From: G026625185 sp035256645
GTDB taxonomy: Bacteria; Desulfobacterota; WTBG01; JAGOGO01
Assembly: GCA_035256645.1 (NCBI GenBank)
Contig: DATEXU010000127.1
Location: 1-14,206, forward strand
Direction: 5' to 3'
Length of the DNA: 14,206 nt
Shown here: positions 1-7,519 of the stretch, one piece after another
How the letters are laid out: each line of letters begins with the position of its first letter
Numbering within the stretch: position 1 is the first letter of the stretch
The notes under the pieces: generated by a model
The model's database searches: none
What the model saw: only the letters and a program-made list of their open reading frames with translations
Told to the model about the DNA's origin: nothing
Position numbers and translations under genes: made by a program

Positions 1-204
1 CGCGGAGATTTTCTCTTTAATCTCAGGAACCTGCACCTGATCCAAATATTTTTTCACTGTGGTTTTAAGCTCCTGAGGATCAGCCGGATACCAGGAACCG
101 GCTAAGGGGGAAGGCCGGACTTTTATTTGTTCCCCAGAAAACCCAGAAGCAACGAAAAGAAACAAACCAGTAATCAATCCTGATAGAATAATCAATCCTT
201 TCAT
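1..204 (-). CDS. MEMO/AmmeMemoRadiSam system protein B, N-terminal part with signal peptide (cut by window edge)
   Basis: Reading leftward from an ATG at 204, 68 codons stay open to the window edge. GAGG lies 5 nt before the ATG. Residues 1-22 form a signal peptide or membrane segment (MK start, long hydrophobic run, VASGFSG). Residues 33-46 read PLAGSWYPADPQEL, which matches the N-terminal signature of the MEMO1 / AmmeMemoRadiSam-B family, a fold related to non-haem iron dioxygenases. The partners of this family (an AMMECR1-domain protein and a radical SAM enzyme) would lie outside the window to the left; none is visible here. The reaction is unknown. The export signal is unusual because the best-known members are cytosolic. 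Family call is good; biological role is not resolved. Confidence 0.8.
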   Translation of the reverse strand, partial: MKGLIILSGLITGLFLFVASGFSGEQIKVRPSPLAGSWYPADPQELKTTVKKYLDQVQVPEIKEKISA

Positions 205-267
205 TAAAGCCTCATGAAATTTTATGTGAACAAAATTGCGTTATTGAAAAAAATATGCTTTAACAGT

Positions 268-446
268 TTGATGAAGTCGTAAAAAGTCGAAAATCAGACG
301 GCACAGTAAAAAGCTTCAGATGCAAGGCGCGCAAATCCGACGGAATGAGGCGTACTTACTCGTACGCCGCAATGACTGAGGATGCAGCGCCTGTCTTCGT
401 GCATCGCACGGAGGCAACGCCGCAGATGGACTTTTTACGAAGCCGT
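268..446. repeat. 179-bp structured intergenic repeat, copy 1 (uninterrupted)
   Basis: The ends are imperfect inverted repeats: TCGTAAAAAGTC at the left end reappears reversed as GACTTTTTACGA at the right end. The middle holds a perfect 7-bp stem, GGCGTAC and GTACGCC (349-355 and 362-368), and other short stems. It is nearly identical to 11909-12187 apart from a 100-bp insertion there. It has no coding potential. It fills most of the 306-bp gap between the divergent MEMO and acyltransferase genes. It looks like a non-autonomous MITE or dispersed palindromic element; I recall similar repeats as common in deltaproteobacterial genomes, but this was not searched. Confidence 0.85.
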
Positions 447-476
447 TTTAGTTTTATTTCACTGATTCATTATACT
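447..476 (+). promoter_or_regulatory. possible promoter of the acyltransferase gene
   Basis: TATACT at 471-476 is a good -10 hexamer, placed 35 bp before the start codon at 511 and just outside the right end of the 179-bp repeat. The -35 candidate (TTAGTT at 448-453, 17-bp spacer) is poor, so the call rests on the -10 box and position only. Confidence 0.3.
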
Positions 477-510
477 AAATAAAAATAACCTTTACCAGTT
501 CCAACAATAG

Positions 511-1500
511 ATGGAAACCGAGAGTAAAAATCAAGAAGAAAAAATAAAAAAGCAAAAGCTCCGGCTTTGGGAAAAATTTTTATGGGGAGTAACTGCTTTA
601 GGGTTTAATACTACGCTTGGTATTATTCGGATCATTCCTGAGCGTTTTCTCCCTATATTAGGAAACTGGCTTGGTAGCTTTTGGTATTATGTAATGCCCT
701 CTCGTCAAAAAATTGCCCGGGAAAATATCAAACGAGTGTACGGTTCAGTGCTTTCGGCAAAACAAATCAAATCCATGGTCAAAGCTGTCTTTAAAAATAT
801 CTCTCGGGATATTGTTGAGGTAGGATTAAGTTGTGTTTCTCCTTCGGATCAGAGCTTTTTAAAAAAAAATATTTCTGTCCAAGGAATAGAAAACTTAGAC
901 AATGCATTAAAAAAGGGTAAAGGAGTTATTGTAGTAAGCGCCCATTTGGGAAACTTTCCCAGTATTAGCGCTAAGATGGCAACCCTCGGGTATCCTTTCT
1001 CACTTATTTTCAAAGATCCTAAAAATATATATTTGCTTAATACCTTTCAAGGATGGAGGAATCATTTAGGAATTGGCTTTATTCCTTACAAACCACGGCA
1101 TCGCTGTGCAAGTGAGTCGTTAAAAGTGCTGAAAAAAAAGGGTATTATTATGCTTCTGATTGACCAGAATCCCCGAAAAAAGCATGGAGTTTACGTAGAG
1201 TTTTTTGGCCATCAACTTCCCACCCACAGCGGCCCTATAATACTGGCTTTAAGAACCGGGGCAGCTCTTGTGCCCATGTTTATCCATCGCAATGCTAATA
1301 ATACCGAAACCCTAAATATTTTACCCGAAATTATCCTTAAAGCATCACCTGCCAAAGACCAAGACATCAGCGATAACCTCAGAGCCATTAATGTGATTTG
1401 TGAAGCGTGGATTAAAAAATACCCGGAGCAGTGGTGGTGGGTGCACCGTCGGTTCCGCTGGGCCAAAAAAACACTTTCCCAGAATGAAAGGGCTTTATAA
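511..1500 (+). CDS. LpxL/HtrB-like lysophospholipid / lipid A acyltransferase
   Basis: The 329-residue protein fits the lauroyl/myristoyl acyltransferase family, which transfers acyl chains from acyl-ACP to lipid A precursors at the inner membrane. Supporting features are a basic N-terminus followed by a hydrophobic region (about 24-62), the acyltransferase block I at 143-151 (SAHLGNFPS), block III around 217-243 (LIDQN, then EFFG) and RTGAALVP at 248-255, and a C-terminal PEQWWWVHRRFRW that matches the family's PEQ..W.HRRW ending. One oddity is that in the HX4(D/E) motif H145 is present but position 150 is Pro instead of Glu/Asp. The start at 511 has no clear Shine-Dalgarno; no better in-frame start exists upstream of the conserved region. 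The substrate could be lipid A or another lipid; this cannot be decided from sequence. Confidence 0.85.
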   Translation: METESKNQEEKIKKQKLRLWEKFLWGVTALGFNTTLGIIRIIPERFLPILGNWLGSFWYYVMPSRQKIARENIKRVYGSVLSAKQIKSMVKAVFKNISRDIVEVGLSCVSPSDQSFLKKNISVQGIENLDNALKKGKGVIVVSAHLGNFPSISAKMATLGYPFSLIFKDPKNIYLLNTFQGWRNHLGIGFIPYKPRHRCASESLKVLKKKGIIMLLIDQNPRKKHGVYVEFFGHQLPTHSGPIILALRTGAALVPMFIHRNANNTETLNILPEIILKASPAKDQDISDNLRAINVICEAWIKKYPEQWWWVHRRFRWAKKTLSQNERAL

Positions 1501-1524
1501 TCTCGGCATGAAATTAACGGATCA

Positions 1525-1546
1525 GCCCCATGGGGCATTTTGATTT
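1525..1546 (+). terminator. weak terminator-like hairpin after the acyltransferase gene
   Basis: GCCCCATGGGGC (1525-1536) is a perfect 12-base palindrome that can form a short GC stem. It is followed by a T-rich tract. It lies 25 bp after the stop codon. The stem is short, so termination would be weak. Confidence 0.35.
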
Positions 1547-1586
1547 TTATTGCTATTGCTGCGCGATTTTGTGATAATTTCTAACT

Positions 1587-2507
1587 ATGGAAAGGTTTTT
1601 GGAAAAGTTTGACAATTATCTCTTTGCTATCAAAAATGCTTCGTTGCATACCCGGAGAAACTATCATAACGATTTAACCCAATTTATCGCCTTTCTTCGC
1701 GAAAATGAAGCCGACATTTGGAATCAGGGGGGGGCTGCGCTTAATAAAATTAACCCTTCGATTATTAGAGGATTTCTCGCGTATCTCCTGCAGAAAAATT
1801 CAAAAACCACGGTCGCACGAAAAATAGCTGCCCTTAATTCTTTTTTTCGTTTTTTGATTAAAGAAGGTTTTACCACTGTGAACCCGGTACAAGCTATTTC
1901 TGCTCCCAAACCAGAAAAGGTTATCCCCAGTTTTCTCTCCGTAGATGAGATTTTTTCTTTAATCGAGCAGCCTGATCATGAAAAAGACTTGAGCCGCCGG
2001 GATCGAGCTATTTTGGAACTCATGTATTCCTGTGGACTGAGGGTGAGTGAAGTGGTTAGCCTCAATCTCGGAGATATTGATCCTCCCCAGGGAAACCTGA
2101 AGGTTAAAGGAAAAGGCAATAAAGAAAGAATGCTTCCCATAGGAACAAAGGCATTAGAAGCGATACAAGATTATCTTACCGTCCGCAGCAATCTCGAGGC
2201 TAAAAGAAAAGACCGGGGAAAATCTCCAGCACTATTTTTGAACCATCGTGGAGAGAGGCTTACCACCCGAAGCATAGGGCGAATGATTAATAAGTATGCA
2301 CGCTTTTTAACCATGTTTCGGCCGGTACATCCTCATGCGATCCGTCACACGTTTGCAACTCATCTGTTGGATGCTGGGGCAGACCTTCGGGCGATCCAAG
2401 AGCTTTTAGGACACAGCAGTCTCTCAACCACCCAAAAATATACCCATGTGAGTATTGACCGGCTCATGGAAGTCTATGACAAGGCTCATCCCCGAGCGAA
2501 AAAGTAA
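1587..2507 (+). CDS. xerC: Tyrosine recombinase XerC
   Basis: This 306-residue protein is a complete Xer-type recombinase. XerC acts with a partner recombinase at dif to resolve chromosome dimers. The N-terminal core-binding SAM-like domain covers about 3-95. The catalytic domain covers about 115-300 and has all the catalytic residues: R152 (CGLRVSE), K176 (GKGNKER), H250 and R253 (HAIRHTFATHLL), H276 (LLGHSSL) and Tyr285 (TQKYTHV). The length is typical (about 300). The position directly before hslV-hslU matches the xerC-hslV-hslU order known from other bacteria (codV-clpQ-clpY in Bacillus) and supports XerC over a phage integrase. The ATG at 1587 has no strong ribosome binding site. XerD was considered; neighbourhood favours XerC. 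Confidence 0.9.
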   Translation: MERFLEKFDNYLFAIKNASLHTRRNYHNDLTQFIAFLRENEADIWNQGGAALNKINPSIIRGFLAYLLQKNSKTTVARKIAALNSFFRFLIKEGFTTVNPVQAISAPKPEKVIPSFLSVDEIFSLIEQPDHEKDLSRRDRAILELMYSCGLRVSEVVSLNLGDIDPPQGNLKVKGKGNKERMLPIGTKALEAIQDYLTVRSNLEAKRKDRGKSPALFLNHRGERLTTRSIGRMINKYARFLTMFRPVHPHAIRHTFATHLLDAGADLRAIQELLGHSSLSTTQKYTHVSIDRLMEVYDKAHPRAKK

Positions 2508-2528
2508 TCCTAAAGCGCACGTGACCAT

Positions 2529-2588
2529 GGGTTCGAAGGGTCGAGGAAAAAAGCGGTTGCACTCTGGAACCCTCGAATCCTTGAACCC
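2529..2588. repeat. imperfect inverted repeat between xerC and hslV
   Basis: An 18-base arm at 2529-2546 pairs with 2571-2588 at 15 of 18 positions (GGGTTCGA... against ...TTGAACCC), enclosing a 24-base loop. It has no T-run, so it is not a classical terminator. It could be an mRNA-stabilising or processing hairpin or a remnant of a dispersed repeat. Confidence 0.55.
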
Positions 2589-2632
2589 CAATAGTTTAAG
2601 GAACTCCTAACCTTCTTAATAAGGAAGATCAT

Positions 2633-3181
2633 ATGATGGCTGACCAAAACTACCATATTCATGGAACGACGATTTTAGCAGTACGCCGAGATGGGAAAGT
2701 GGCCCTTGCGGGAGACGGGCAGGTTACGTTAAGTAATACCATCTTGAAGCATAAAGCAAAAAAGATCCGTCGATTATACCACGATAAAATCATCGCAGGA
2801 TTTTCCGGCGCTACGGCTGATGCGTTTACTCTTTTTGAAAAGTTTGAAAAAAAATTAGAACAGTTTAATGGAAATATTACACGCTCAGCAGTAGAATTGG
2901 CGAAAGACTGGCGAACCGATAAGTTTCTTCGCCGCTTGGAAGCCCTGCTTCTCATCGCGGATCACGATCACTGCTTCATTATTTCGGGAAGCGGAGATGT
3001 TATCGAACCCGACGATATGGTAACCGCCGTTGGTTCAGGAGGACCGTTCGCCCAGGCGGCGGCCAAAGCGCTGCTTGACCATACGAGTCTCAGTGCAAGC
3101 GAGATTGTTCGAGAAGCCATGAAGATTGCGGCCGGTATCTGCATTTATACCAATGACCAGATCACTATCGAAGAACTGTAA
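2633..3181 (+). CDS. hslV: ATP-dependent protease peptidase subunit HslV (ClpQ)
   Basis: HslV forms the proteolytic core of the cytosolic HslUV protease, an N-terminal threonine hydrolase of the proteasome family. The 182 residues align along the whole E. coli protein: TTILAVRRDGKVALAGDGQ, KIIAGFSGATADAFTLFE, ELAKDWRTDK and GSGGPFAQAAAKALL. The nucleophile is Thr12 in HGTT, so an 11-residue leader must be removed; E. coli removes only Met. AAGGA at 2621-2625 lies 7 nt before the ATG at 2633, which supports this start over the second ATG at 2636. hslU follows after 18 bp, so the two are co-transcribed. Confidence 0.97.
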   Translation: MMADQNYHIHGTTILAVRRDGKVALAGDGQVTLSNTILKHKAKKIRRLYHDKIIAGFSGATADAFTLFEKFEKKLEQFNGNITRSAVELAKDWRTDKFLRRLEALLLIADHDHCFIISGSGDVIEPDDMVTAVGSGGPFAQAAAKALLDHTSLSASEIVREAMKIAAGICIYTNDQITIEEL

Positions 3182-3199
3182 TAATTTTAAGGAGACAGT

Positions 3200-4570
3200 A
3201 TGGCTAACCTGACACCCAAAGAAATCATTTCCGAACTGGATAAATATATCATTGGCCAGCATAAAGCCAAGCGCGCGGTGGCGATTGCTCTTCGGAATCG
3301 CTGGCGAAGACAGCAAGTTCCCGAGGACTTACGGGATGAGATTGCCCCTAAAAACATTATTATGATCGGCCCTACCGGAGTGGGGAAGACTGAGATTGCC
3401 CGCCGGCTTTCACGTCTCGCGCAGTCACCTTTCATCAAGGTGGAGGCGTCGAAATTTACTGAGGTCGGGTATGTAGGGCGGGATGTGGAATCAATGGTTC
3501 GGGACTTGACGGAAATCGCGGTAAACATGATCAAGGACGAAGAATCAGAAAAGGTCATGGTCAAGGCTCGCGAAAATGCGGAAGAAAGGATTTTGGACTT
3601 ACTCCTTCCTTCTCGAAGAGAGGAACCTATCTCTGAAACTCCCGACAAGGAAAAAAATCCGGAAGTGATGTCAACAACGCCGAATTATCACGATGCAACC
3701 CGGGAAAAACTGAGGCAATTACTCCGTTCGGGTAAACTGGACGAACGGGTGGTGGAACTGGAAACTTCCTCCCGCAATCTGCCGGTTATCGAGGTCTTGT
3801 CTGCCACCGGCATAGAGGAGATGGAATTCAATATTAAAGAGATGTTTGGCAACATGTTCCCTAAAAAGACCAAAAAACAAAAAATGAAAATTACTGAGGC
3901 TCTCGAAATTTTAACCCAGGAAGAATCCCAGCGATTGATTGATATGGACCAGGTGACCCGGATGGCAAAGGAACGGGTGGAGCAGTCAGGCATCATCTTT
4001 ATTGACGAAATTGACAAGATCACCGGCCGGGAAAGCTATACCGGCCCGGATGTTTCGCGGGAAGGGGTTCAAAGGGATCTGCTTCCCATTGTTGAGGGAA
4101 CGACCGTTACGACCAAACATGGGATGGTGAAGACTGATCACATCCTTTTCATTGCCGCGGGCGCTTTCCATTCCTCCAAGCCCTCAGACTTGATCCCAGA
4201 GCTTCAAGGAAGGTTTCCGATCAGGGTAGGGCTTGACTCCTTGGGAAAGGAAGAATTTGTCCGGATTTTACAAGAACCTCGCAATGCTCTCGTAAAACAG
4301 TACCACGCTTTAATGAAGACTGAGGGGCTGGATTTAATCTTTGAACCGGAGGCCATAGTAGAAATCGCCCAGATTGCCGAAAGCGTGAATACCCGCACCG
4401 AGAATATCGGCGCGCGTCGCCTCTATACGGTCATGGAAAAACTTTTGGAAGATATCTCCTTTGACGCCTCGGAAATGAATGAAAAAGAAATCCTCATTAA
4501 TAGGGAATATGTGACTGAAAAACTCAGAGAAGTGGTAAAGGACGAGGATTTAAGCCGGTACATTCTTTAA
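3200..4570 (+). CDS. hslU: HslU (ClpY) AAA+ ATPase subunit of the HslUV protease
   Basis: HslU unfolds substrates and feeds them into HslV. The 456-residue protein has Walker A GPTGVGKT at 57-64, the pore loop GYVG at 90-93, a charged and variable intermediate (I) domain at about 110-245, Walker B IIFIDE at 265-270, and the arginine of GRFPIRV at 338. It ends in LSRYIL, the C-terminal tail that inserts into HslV pockets. E. coli HslU is 443 residues; the extra length is in the I domain. A strong AAGGAG lies 7 nt before the ATG at 3200. It is the last gene of the xerC-hslVU run; the 128-bp inverted repeat follows 14 bp after the stop. Confidence 0.97.
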   Translation: MANLTPKEIISELDKYIIGQHKAKRAVAIALRNRWRRQQVPEDLRDEIAPKNIIMIGPTGVGKTEIARRLSRLAQSPFIKVEASKFTEVGYVGRDVESMVRDLTEIAVNMIKDEESEKVMVKARENAEERILDLLLPSRREEPISETPDKEKNPEVMSTTPNYHDATREKLRQLLRSGKLDERVVELETSSRNLPVIEVLSATGIEEMEFNIKEMFGNMFPKKTKKQKMKITEALEILTQEESQRLIDMDQVTRMAKERVEQSGIIFIDEIDKITGRESYTGPDVSREGVQRDLLPIVEGTTVTTKHGMVKTDHILFIAAGAFHSSKPSDLIPELQGRFPIRVGLDSLGKEEFVRILQEPRNALVKQYHALMKTEGLDLIFEPEAIVEIAQIAESVNTRTENIGARRLYTVMEKLLEDISFDASEMNEKEILINREYVTEKLREVVKDEDLSRYIL

Positions 4571-4584
4571 GTTATTTAGTTTAT

Positions 4585-4712
4585 CCTCAATCCAGCGATA
4601 ATTGCGCAAGAGGTAGATACAATGCCAGTTTTGTTGTCACCCTGAACTCGTTTCAGGGTCTCACGAGATGCTGAAACAAGCTCAGCATGACATTGTTATC
4701 GCTGGATTGAGG
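4585..4712. repeat. 128-bp inverted-repeat element between convergent genes
   Basis: A perfect 17-bp terminal inverted repeat, CCTCAATCCAGCGATAA (4585-4601) and its reverse complement (4696-4712), encloses a second, 56-bp imperfect palindrome at 4636-4691. That inner palindrome runs from GTCACCCTGAACTCG to CAGCATGAC. The inner unit is of the CTGAAC...GTTTCAG type seen dispersed in many bacterial genomes. The element fits exactly between the 3' ends of hslU and the ORF6N gene, so its folded RNA may help end or protect both transcripts. It does not encode a protein. Confidence 0.8.
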
Positions 4713-4713
4713 T

Positions 4714-5274
4714 TTATTTTTTGTTTTTCTCCCCGGCTTTCTTTTTAACTCCATACCTCGCACGGGGTTCTTTTAGGCTGAAACCGATTTTCTTGCGAGG
4801 CTTGTTGGGCGGAGCCATCAAGGATCGAATCGCTTCAAAGACAACTCTGAATTGAGCATCGTATTTTCTTTCGAGGATGTCAAGCTTGCGAGATAGTTCC
4901 GCATTAGAGCTACGTATCTTGCGTAAACGAATAAATGCTCTCACAACATGAATACTTGCGTGAACCGCAATTGGGCTATTTAAAACGGTTGCAAGCATAA
5001 CCGCTCCATGTTCAGTGAAGGCATAAGGTAAATTGGGTGAAAATTTGAGCTTCTTGAGGTGGTCGCAATTTGCGACCACCTCGTTCTTTTCCGTTTCAGT
5101 TAATTGGAACATAAAGTCTTCAGGAAAACGATCCCGGTTACGCTTTACTTGCTCATTGAGGCGTTTTGTTGACACTCCATACAGCTCAGCTAAGTCGGTA
5201 GCAAGCATAACCTTTTCTCCCCGGATTAAAAGGATTTTCCTTTCAATTGCTTCTAAAGGGACTATTGTTGTCAT
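4714..5274 (-). CDS. ORF6N-domain (phage antirepressor-type) DNA-binding protein
   Basis: The N-terminal domain, residues about 7-100, shows the ORF6N pattern: IRGEKVMLATDLAELYGV, then TKRLNEQVKRNRDRFPEDFMFQLT and YAFTEHGAVMLATVLNS. ORF6N is a DNA-binding domain of phage antirepressors that also occurs as single chromosomal genes. Residues about 105-150 form a probable helical or coiled region (LSRKLDILERKYDAQFRVVF), and the last 30 residues are strongly basic, ending in KKKAGEKNKK. The start is well supported by GAGGAG 5 nt before the ATG at 5274. There is no phage gene around it. The target is unknown; regulation of gene expression by DNA binding is inferred. Confidence 0.85.
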   Translation of the reverse strand: MTTIVPLEAIERKILLIRGEKVMLATDLAELYGVSTKRLNEQVKRNRDRFPEDFMFQLTETEKNEVVANCDHLKKLKFSPNLPYAFTEHGAVMLATVLNSPIAVHASIHVVRAFIRLRKIRSSNAELSRKLDILERKYDAQFRVVFEAIRSLMAPPNKPRKKIGFSLKEPRARYGVKKKAGEKNKK

Positions 5275-5710
5275 GTTCTCCTCAAAAGAAAGACAAAGGA
5301 CAGTGATAGAAATAGGGTGTGCGAAGGGAGTATCAAGATATATTTACCCCATCCTCCACAATGCGCTCACGGGCAGAGCATATAGTGATATTTTAACCAT
5401 TCAGTGGTGAATTTTCAACCATTATTTTGAAATTTTGATGCAATTTCAATCTAAGCTTATGAAAAGTGTTTGTACACTTTTTTTCAAAGATGTTCAGCCA
5501 CCTCCTTTGAAGGCATCAACTTATCTCTCAGCTTTTTTCTATTTAATATTATTTGGTTAGCATTATAATACCCTTATTGGAAATTTCAAGCAATTGAAAA
5601 AAGATTTGAGGGAAATTAAGGGACGGCAACTCTTCCTTTGTTAACCGATTGGCTTCTGGAAGAAAAGAGGGTAAAGATGAAAAATTTGAGTGAAGAAGCA
5701 AATGCGTTCG
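5275..5710. other. 436-bp AT-rich gap with no convincing gene
   Basis: I see no homologous coding sequence. It contains a stem-loop at 5462-5481, a TATAAT hexamer at 5564-5569 on the + strand without a good -35 box, and a 16-codon + strand reading frame at 5677-5727. It may be the remains of a deleted gene. Confidence 0.5.
5462..5484 (+). terminator. terminator-like stem-loop
   Basis: AAAAGTGT (5462-5469) pairs perfectly with ACACTTTT (5474-5481) around a TTGT loop, followed by three more T. The shape fits an intrinsic terminator, but the stem is AU-rich and no + strand gene lies before it. It could instead act on the minus strand, about 230 bp beyond the DUF362 stop. Confidence 0.35.
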
Positions 5711-5727
5711 TCAAAGAGCAGGTTTGA
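5677..5727 (+). CDS. possible 16-residue peptide or gene remnant
   Basis: ATG at 5677 follows GAGGGTAAAG, a plausible ribosome binding site, and reads MKNLSEEANAFVKEQV before TGA. A TATAAT lies about 110 bp upstream. It overlaps the 3' end of the convergent DUF362 gene by 17 bp. It may be a true short gene, the start of a truncated gene, or chance. No family is recognised. Confidence 0.15.
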   Translation: MKNLSEEANAFVKEQV

Positions 5728-6862
5728 ACTTATACACCACATCCTGAATGTGCGGTCCGGCAATTTCAATCTCGTCTAACAGGTTGGTGCCCAGGTCGCA
5801 TTCACGCGCGAGCGCTAAATGGTTGTCGCTGCGGACAAAGGGGAGTGTCCCTGCTGAGGCATTGGGGTCAAACCCCATAACCGCGGTTCCTACCGCATCT
5901 GCTGCCACCGGATCTTTGCCGGCAATTAATACCCCAGGCTTAACTTGAGTTAAAATTCCATCCCAAGGTCCAGCGCCACCTTCAGCGGTCATGATGCCGT
6001 CGATGATAGCCAGATGGATGGGCCGCGCGTGGTTAAGATCAAGAATCACTCGAGACAGGCGCGAGTCGAAGGTAACCGATTCGTGGAATTCAGAACGATA
6101 GTTGTGATGCTCCTTTCGTCGGTACCTGCTAATGGGCGCAAGACCGATTAAGTTTTTCAGCGACAGTGTCACCCCGGTATTAGCGTGGCATTTCATTTTT
6201 CCGATCGAAACAAACACGTCCAATTCATTAAGGATGGGATTAAGATAAAACTCCTCATAAACACAGGCTCTTGGCCCGACCGGAAAAGATTTAAAATCTC
6301 TATAGGGATCCGGCTTACAGAGGTTAAGGAGTTGCGCGCCCAGAGGTTTGGCCATTGCAGTGTATCCCCACTTATCGAAGCTTGTTTCATCAGCTATGCC
6401 GTCCATAATGAAAAGTTTGCCGGCGCCCATATCAAGGAGCGCTTCGCCTAAAGCATTCACTACCGCGGGATGAGTGACAAAAAGTTCGGTGTCTAAAGGT
6501 TTTCCCGTTTCATCCCGGCAAGGAACCCCCGTCAGGTTTGGTTTTATTCCAACCCGCGCGCCCAACGTGACCAGGTCGTTTAAACCACCGATACTTTGCA
6601 GCATGCGCTCCATCTCTTGACGAAGCAGCTGAGGCTCATAAGTGCTCGTCCGTCCGATGGCTACCATAGCTTTTGGCAGAGAGACAGGTGTTGTCGGCAG
6701 AGATAAAGGTGATCCATCACCATGAAGCAAAGAAGATGGTTGTTCACTCGGGGGATTTTGCCGGCATCCCACGAACAGCGATATTCCTGACGCACCAAGC
6801 AATCTCAAAAATTGACGGCGATTAATAGAATCGGGCGGATGATATTTATCGTGTGGCTTCAT
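5711..6862 (-). CDS. DUF362-domain protein with twin-arginine signal, possible lipoprotein
   Basis: The 383-residue protein begins with a Tat-type signal: RRQFLRLLGASG at 15-26, a hydrophobic stretch, then FVGC with Cys33 as a possible lipidation site. The DUF362 domain follows from about 66 to 360: VGIKPNLTG, THPAVVNALGEALLDMGAGK, GKMKCHANTGVTLSLKNLIG, AIIDGIMTAEGGAGPW and GKDPVAADAVGTAVMGFDP, all typical of the family. There is no CxxC ferredoxin domain, unlike some family members. The biochemical role of DUF362 is not established; the Tat signal suggests export in folded form. No Shine-Dalgarno is seen before the ATG at 6862, but the twin arginines close behind fix the start region. It has no co-directional partner. 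Confidence 0.85.
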   Translation of the reverse strand: MKPHDKYHPPDSINRRQFLRLLGASGISLFVGCRQNPPSEQPSSLLHGDGSPLSLPTTPVSLPKAMVAIGRTSTYEPQLLRQEMERMLQSIGGLNDLVTLGARVGIKPNLTGVPCRDETGKPLDTELFVTHPAVVNALGEALLDMGAGKLFIMDGIADETSFDKWGYTAMAKPLGAQLLNLCKPDPYRDFKSFPVGPRACVYEEFYLNPILNELDVFVSIGKMKCHANTGVTLSLKNLIGLAPISRYRRKEHHNYRSEFHESVTFDSRLSRVILDLNHARPIHLAIIDGIMTAEGGAGPWDGILTQVKPGVLIAGKDPVAADAVGTAVMGFDPNASAGTLPFVRSDNHLALARECDLGTNLLDEIEIAGPHIQDVVYKFKPAL

Positions 6863-7042
6863 GTGAAAATAGAAAAAAAACTATTAGCGCAAAAAAACAT
6901 GGGTCTATTAAATGTTGTGATATTTTTACCCTATCGAGGGGAGTGTGTCAACAAAGCGAATTTTTATTGACTTACTCGGTCTTCCTTGCAAAGATACAAG
7001 GGCGTAAAATTGAGTGTGTAGACTGAAGGTTAAATTAAAACC

Positions 7043-7051
7043 TGATATAAT
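7043..7051 (+). promoter_or_regulatory. extended -10 promoter element of the small membrane protein gene
   Basis: TGATATAAT is a perfect extended -10 (TGnTATAAT), ending 16 bp before the ATG at 7068. No recognisable -35 box is found, as is common for extended -10 promoters. Transcription would begin close to the ribosome binding site, leaving a very short leader. Confidence 0.5.
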
Positions 7052-7067
7052 CGGGAGAAAAGGCAAT

Positions 7068-7430
7068 ATGAAAAAATATTTACCTCCAATTCTGGTTGTT
7101 GTATTTGGCCTCTGGTGGCTTTTGTGGGAATTGGAAGTTCTGCCGTCATTTGGCCTCCTGCTGGGCACAGGATTAATCTTGAGCGGCTCAATCTTTTGGT
7201 GGGCGCATGGAATTAATAAAGGGACTTTTACTCTTGGCGGTTTTTTGATCCTCTTGGGAATATTGAGATTTTTACGCCATCTGCATGTGATTAGATCATT
7301 TTCGCTTGAGCTGCCGATTTTGGTCATTGGGTTGGGAGTATTAATGTTGATTAATCGGACGTCGATTATTCCCGAGGAAAAACCTGCTTCCGCTTCGGTC
7401 AATGGGGAAAATCAGGTTAAAACTGAATAG
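7068..7430 (+). CDS. small integral membrane protein, LiaF/DUF5668-like transmembrane region
   Basis: From the ATG at 7068 the product is 120 residues with about four hydrophobic segments (roughly 4-24, 28-46, 53-70 and 77-95) and a short polar tail (PEEKPASASVNGE). Paired short helices with interspersed G, L and W resemble the N-terminal membrane domain found in LiaF-like/DUF5668 proteins; similarity is by pattern only. An upstream GTG at 7014 would give 138 residues, but AAGG and GGGAG just before 7068 and the promoter at 7043-7051 favour the shorter form. Its function is unknown. It is the last gene before the integrated element. Confidence 0.65.
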   Translation: MKKYLPPILVVVFGLWWLLWELEVLPSFGLLLGTGLILSGSIFWWAHGINKGTFTLGGFLILLGILRFLRHLHVIRSFSLELPILVIGLGVLMLINRTSIIPEEKPASASVNGENQVKTE

Positions 7431-7519
7431 AAAAATTTTTTAGAATTTTTTTTTGAAAATGTGGGGCTTGTATTCTGAGACATCAGCAAAAATCAAGGGG
7501 CTAATGTTTCATTTAACCC

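Noticed and set aside
3187..3648. 153-codon minus-strand frame over the start of hslU
   Set aside because: hslU is certain from its motifs; the Ser/Arg-rich minus frame is a shadow.
6926..7402. 158-codon minus-strand frame opposite the small membrane protein
   Set aside because: The + strand frame has membrane segments, a ribosome binding site and an extended -10; the minus frame has none of these.
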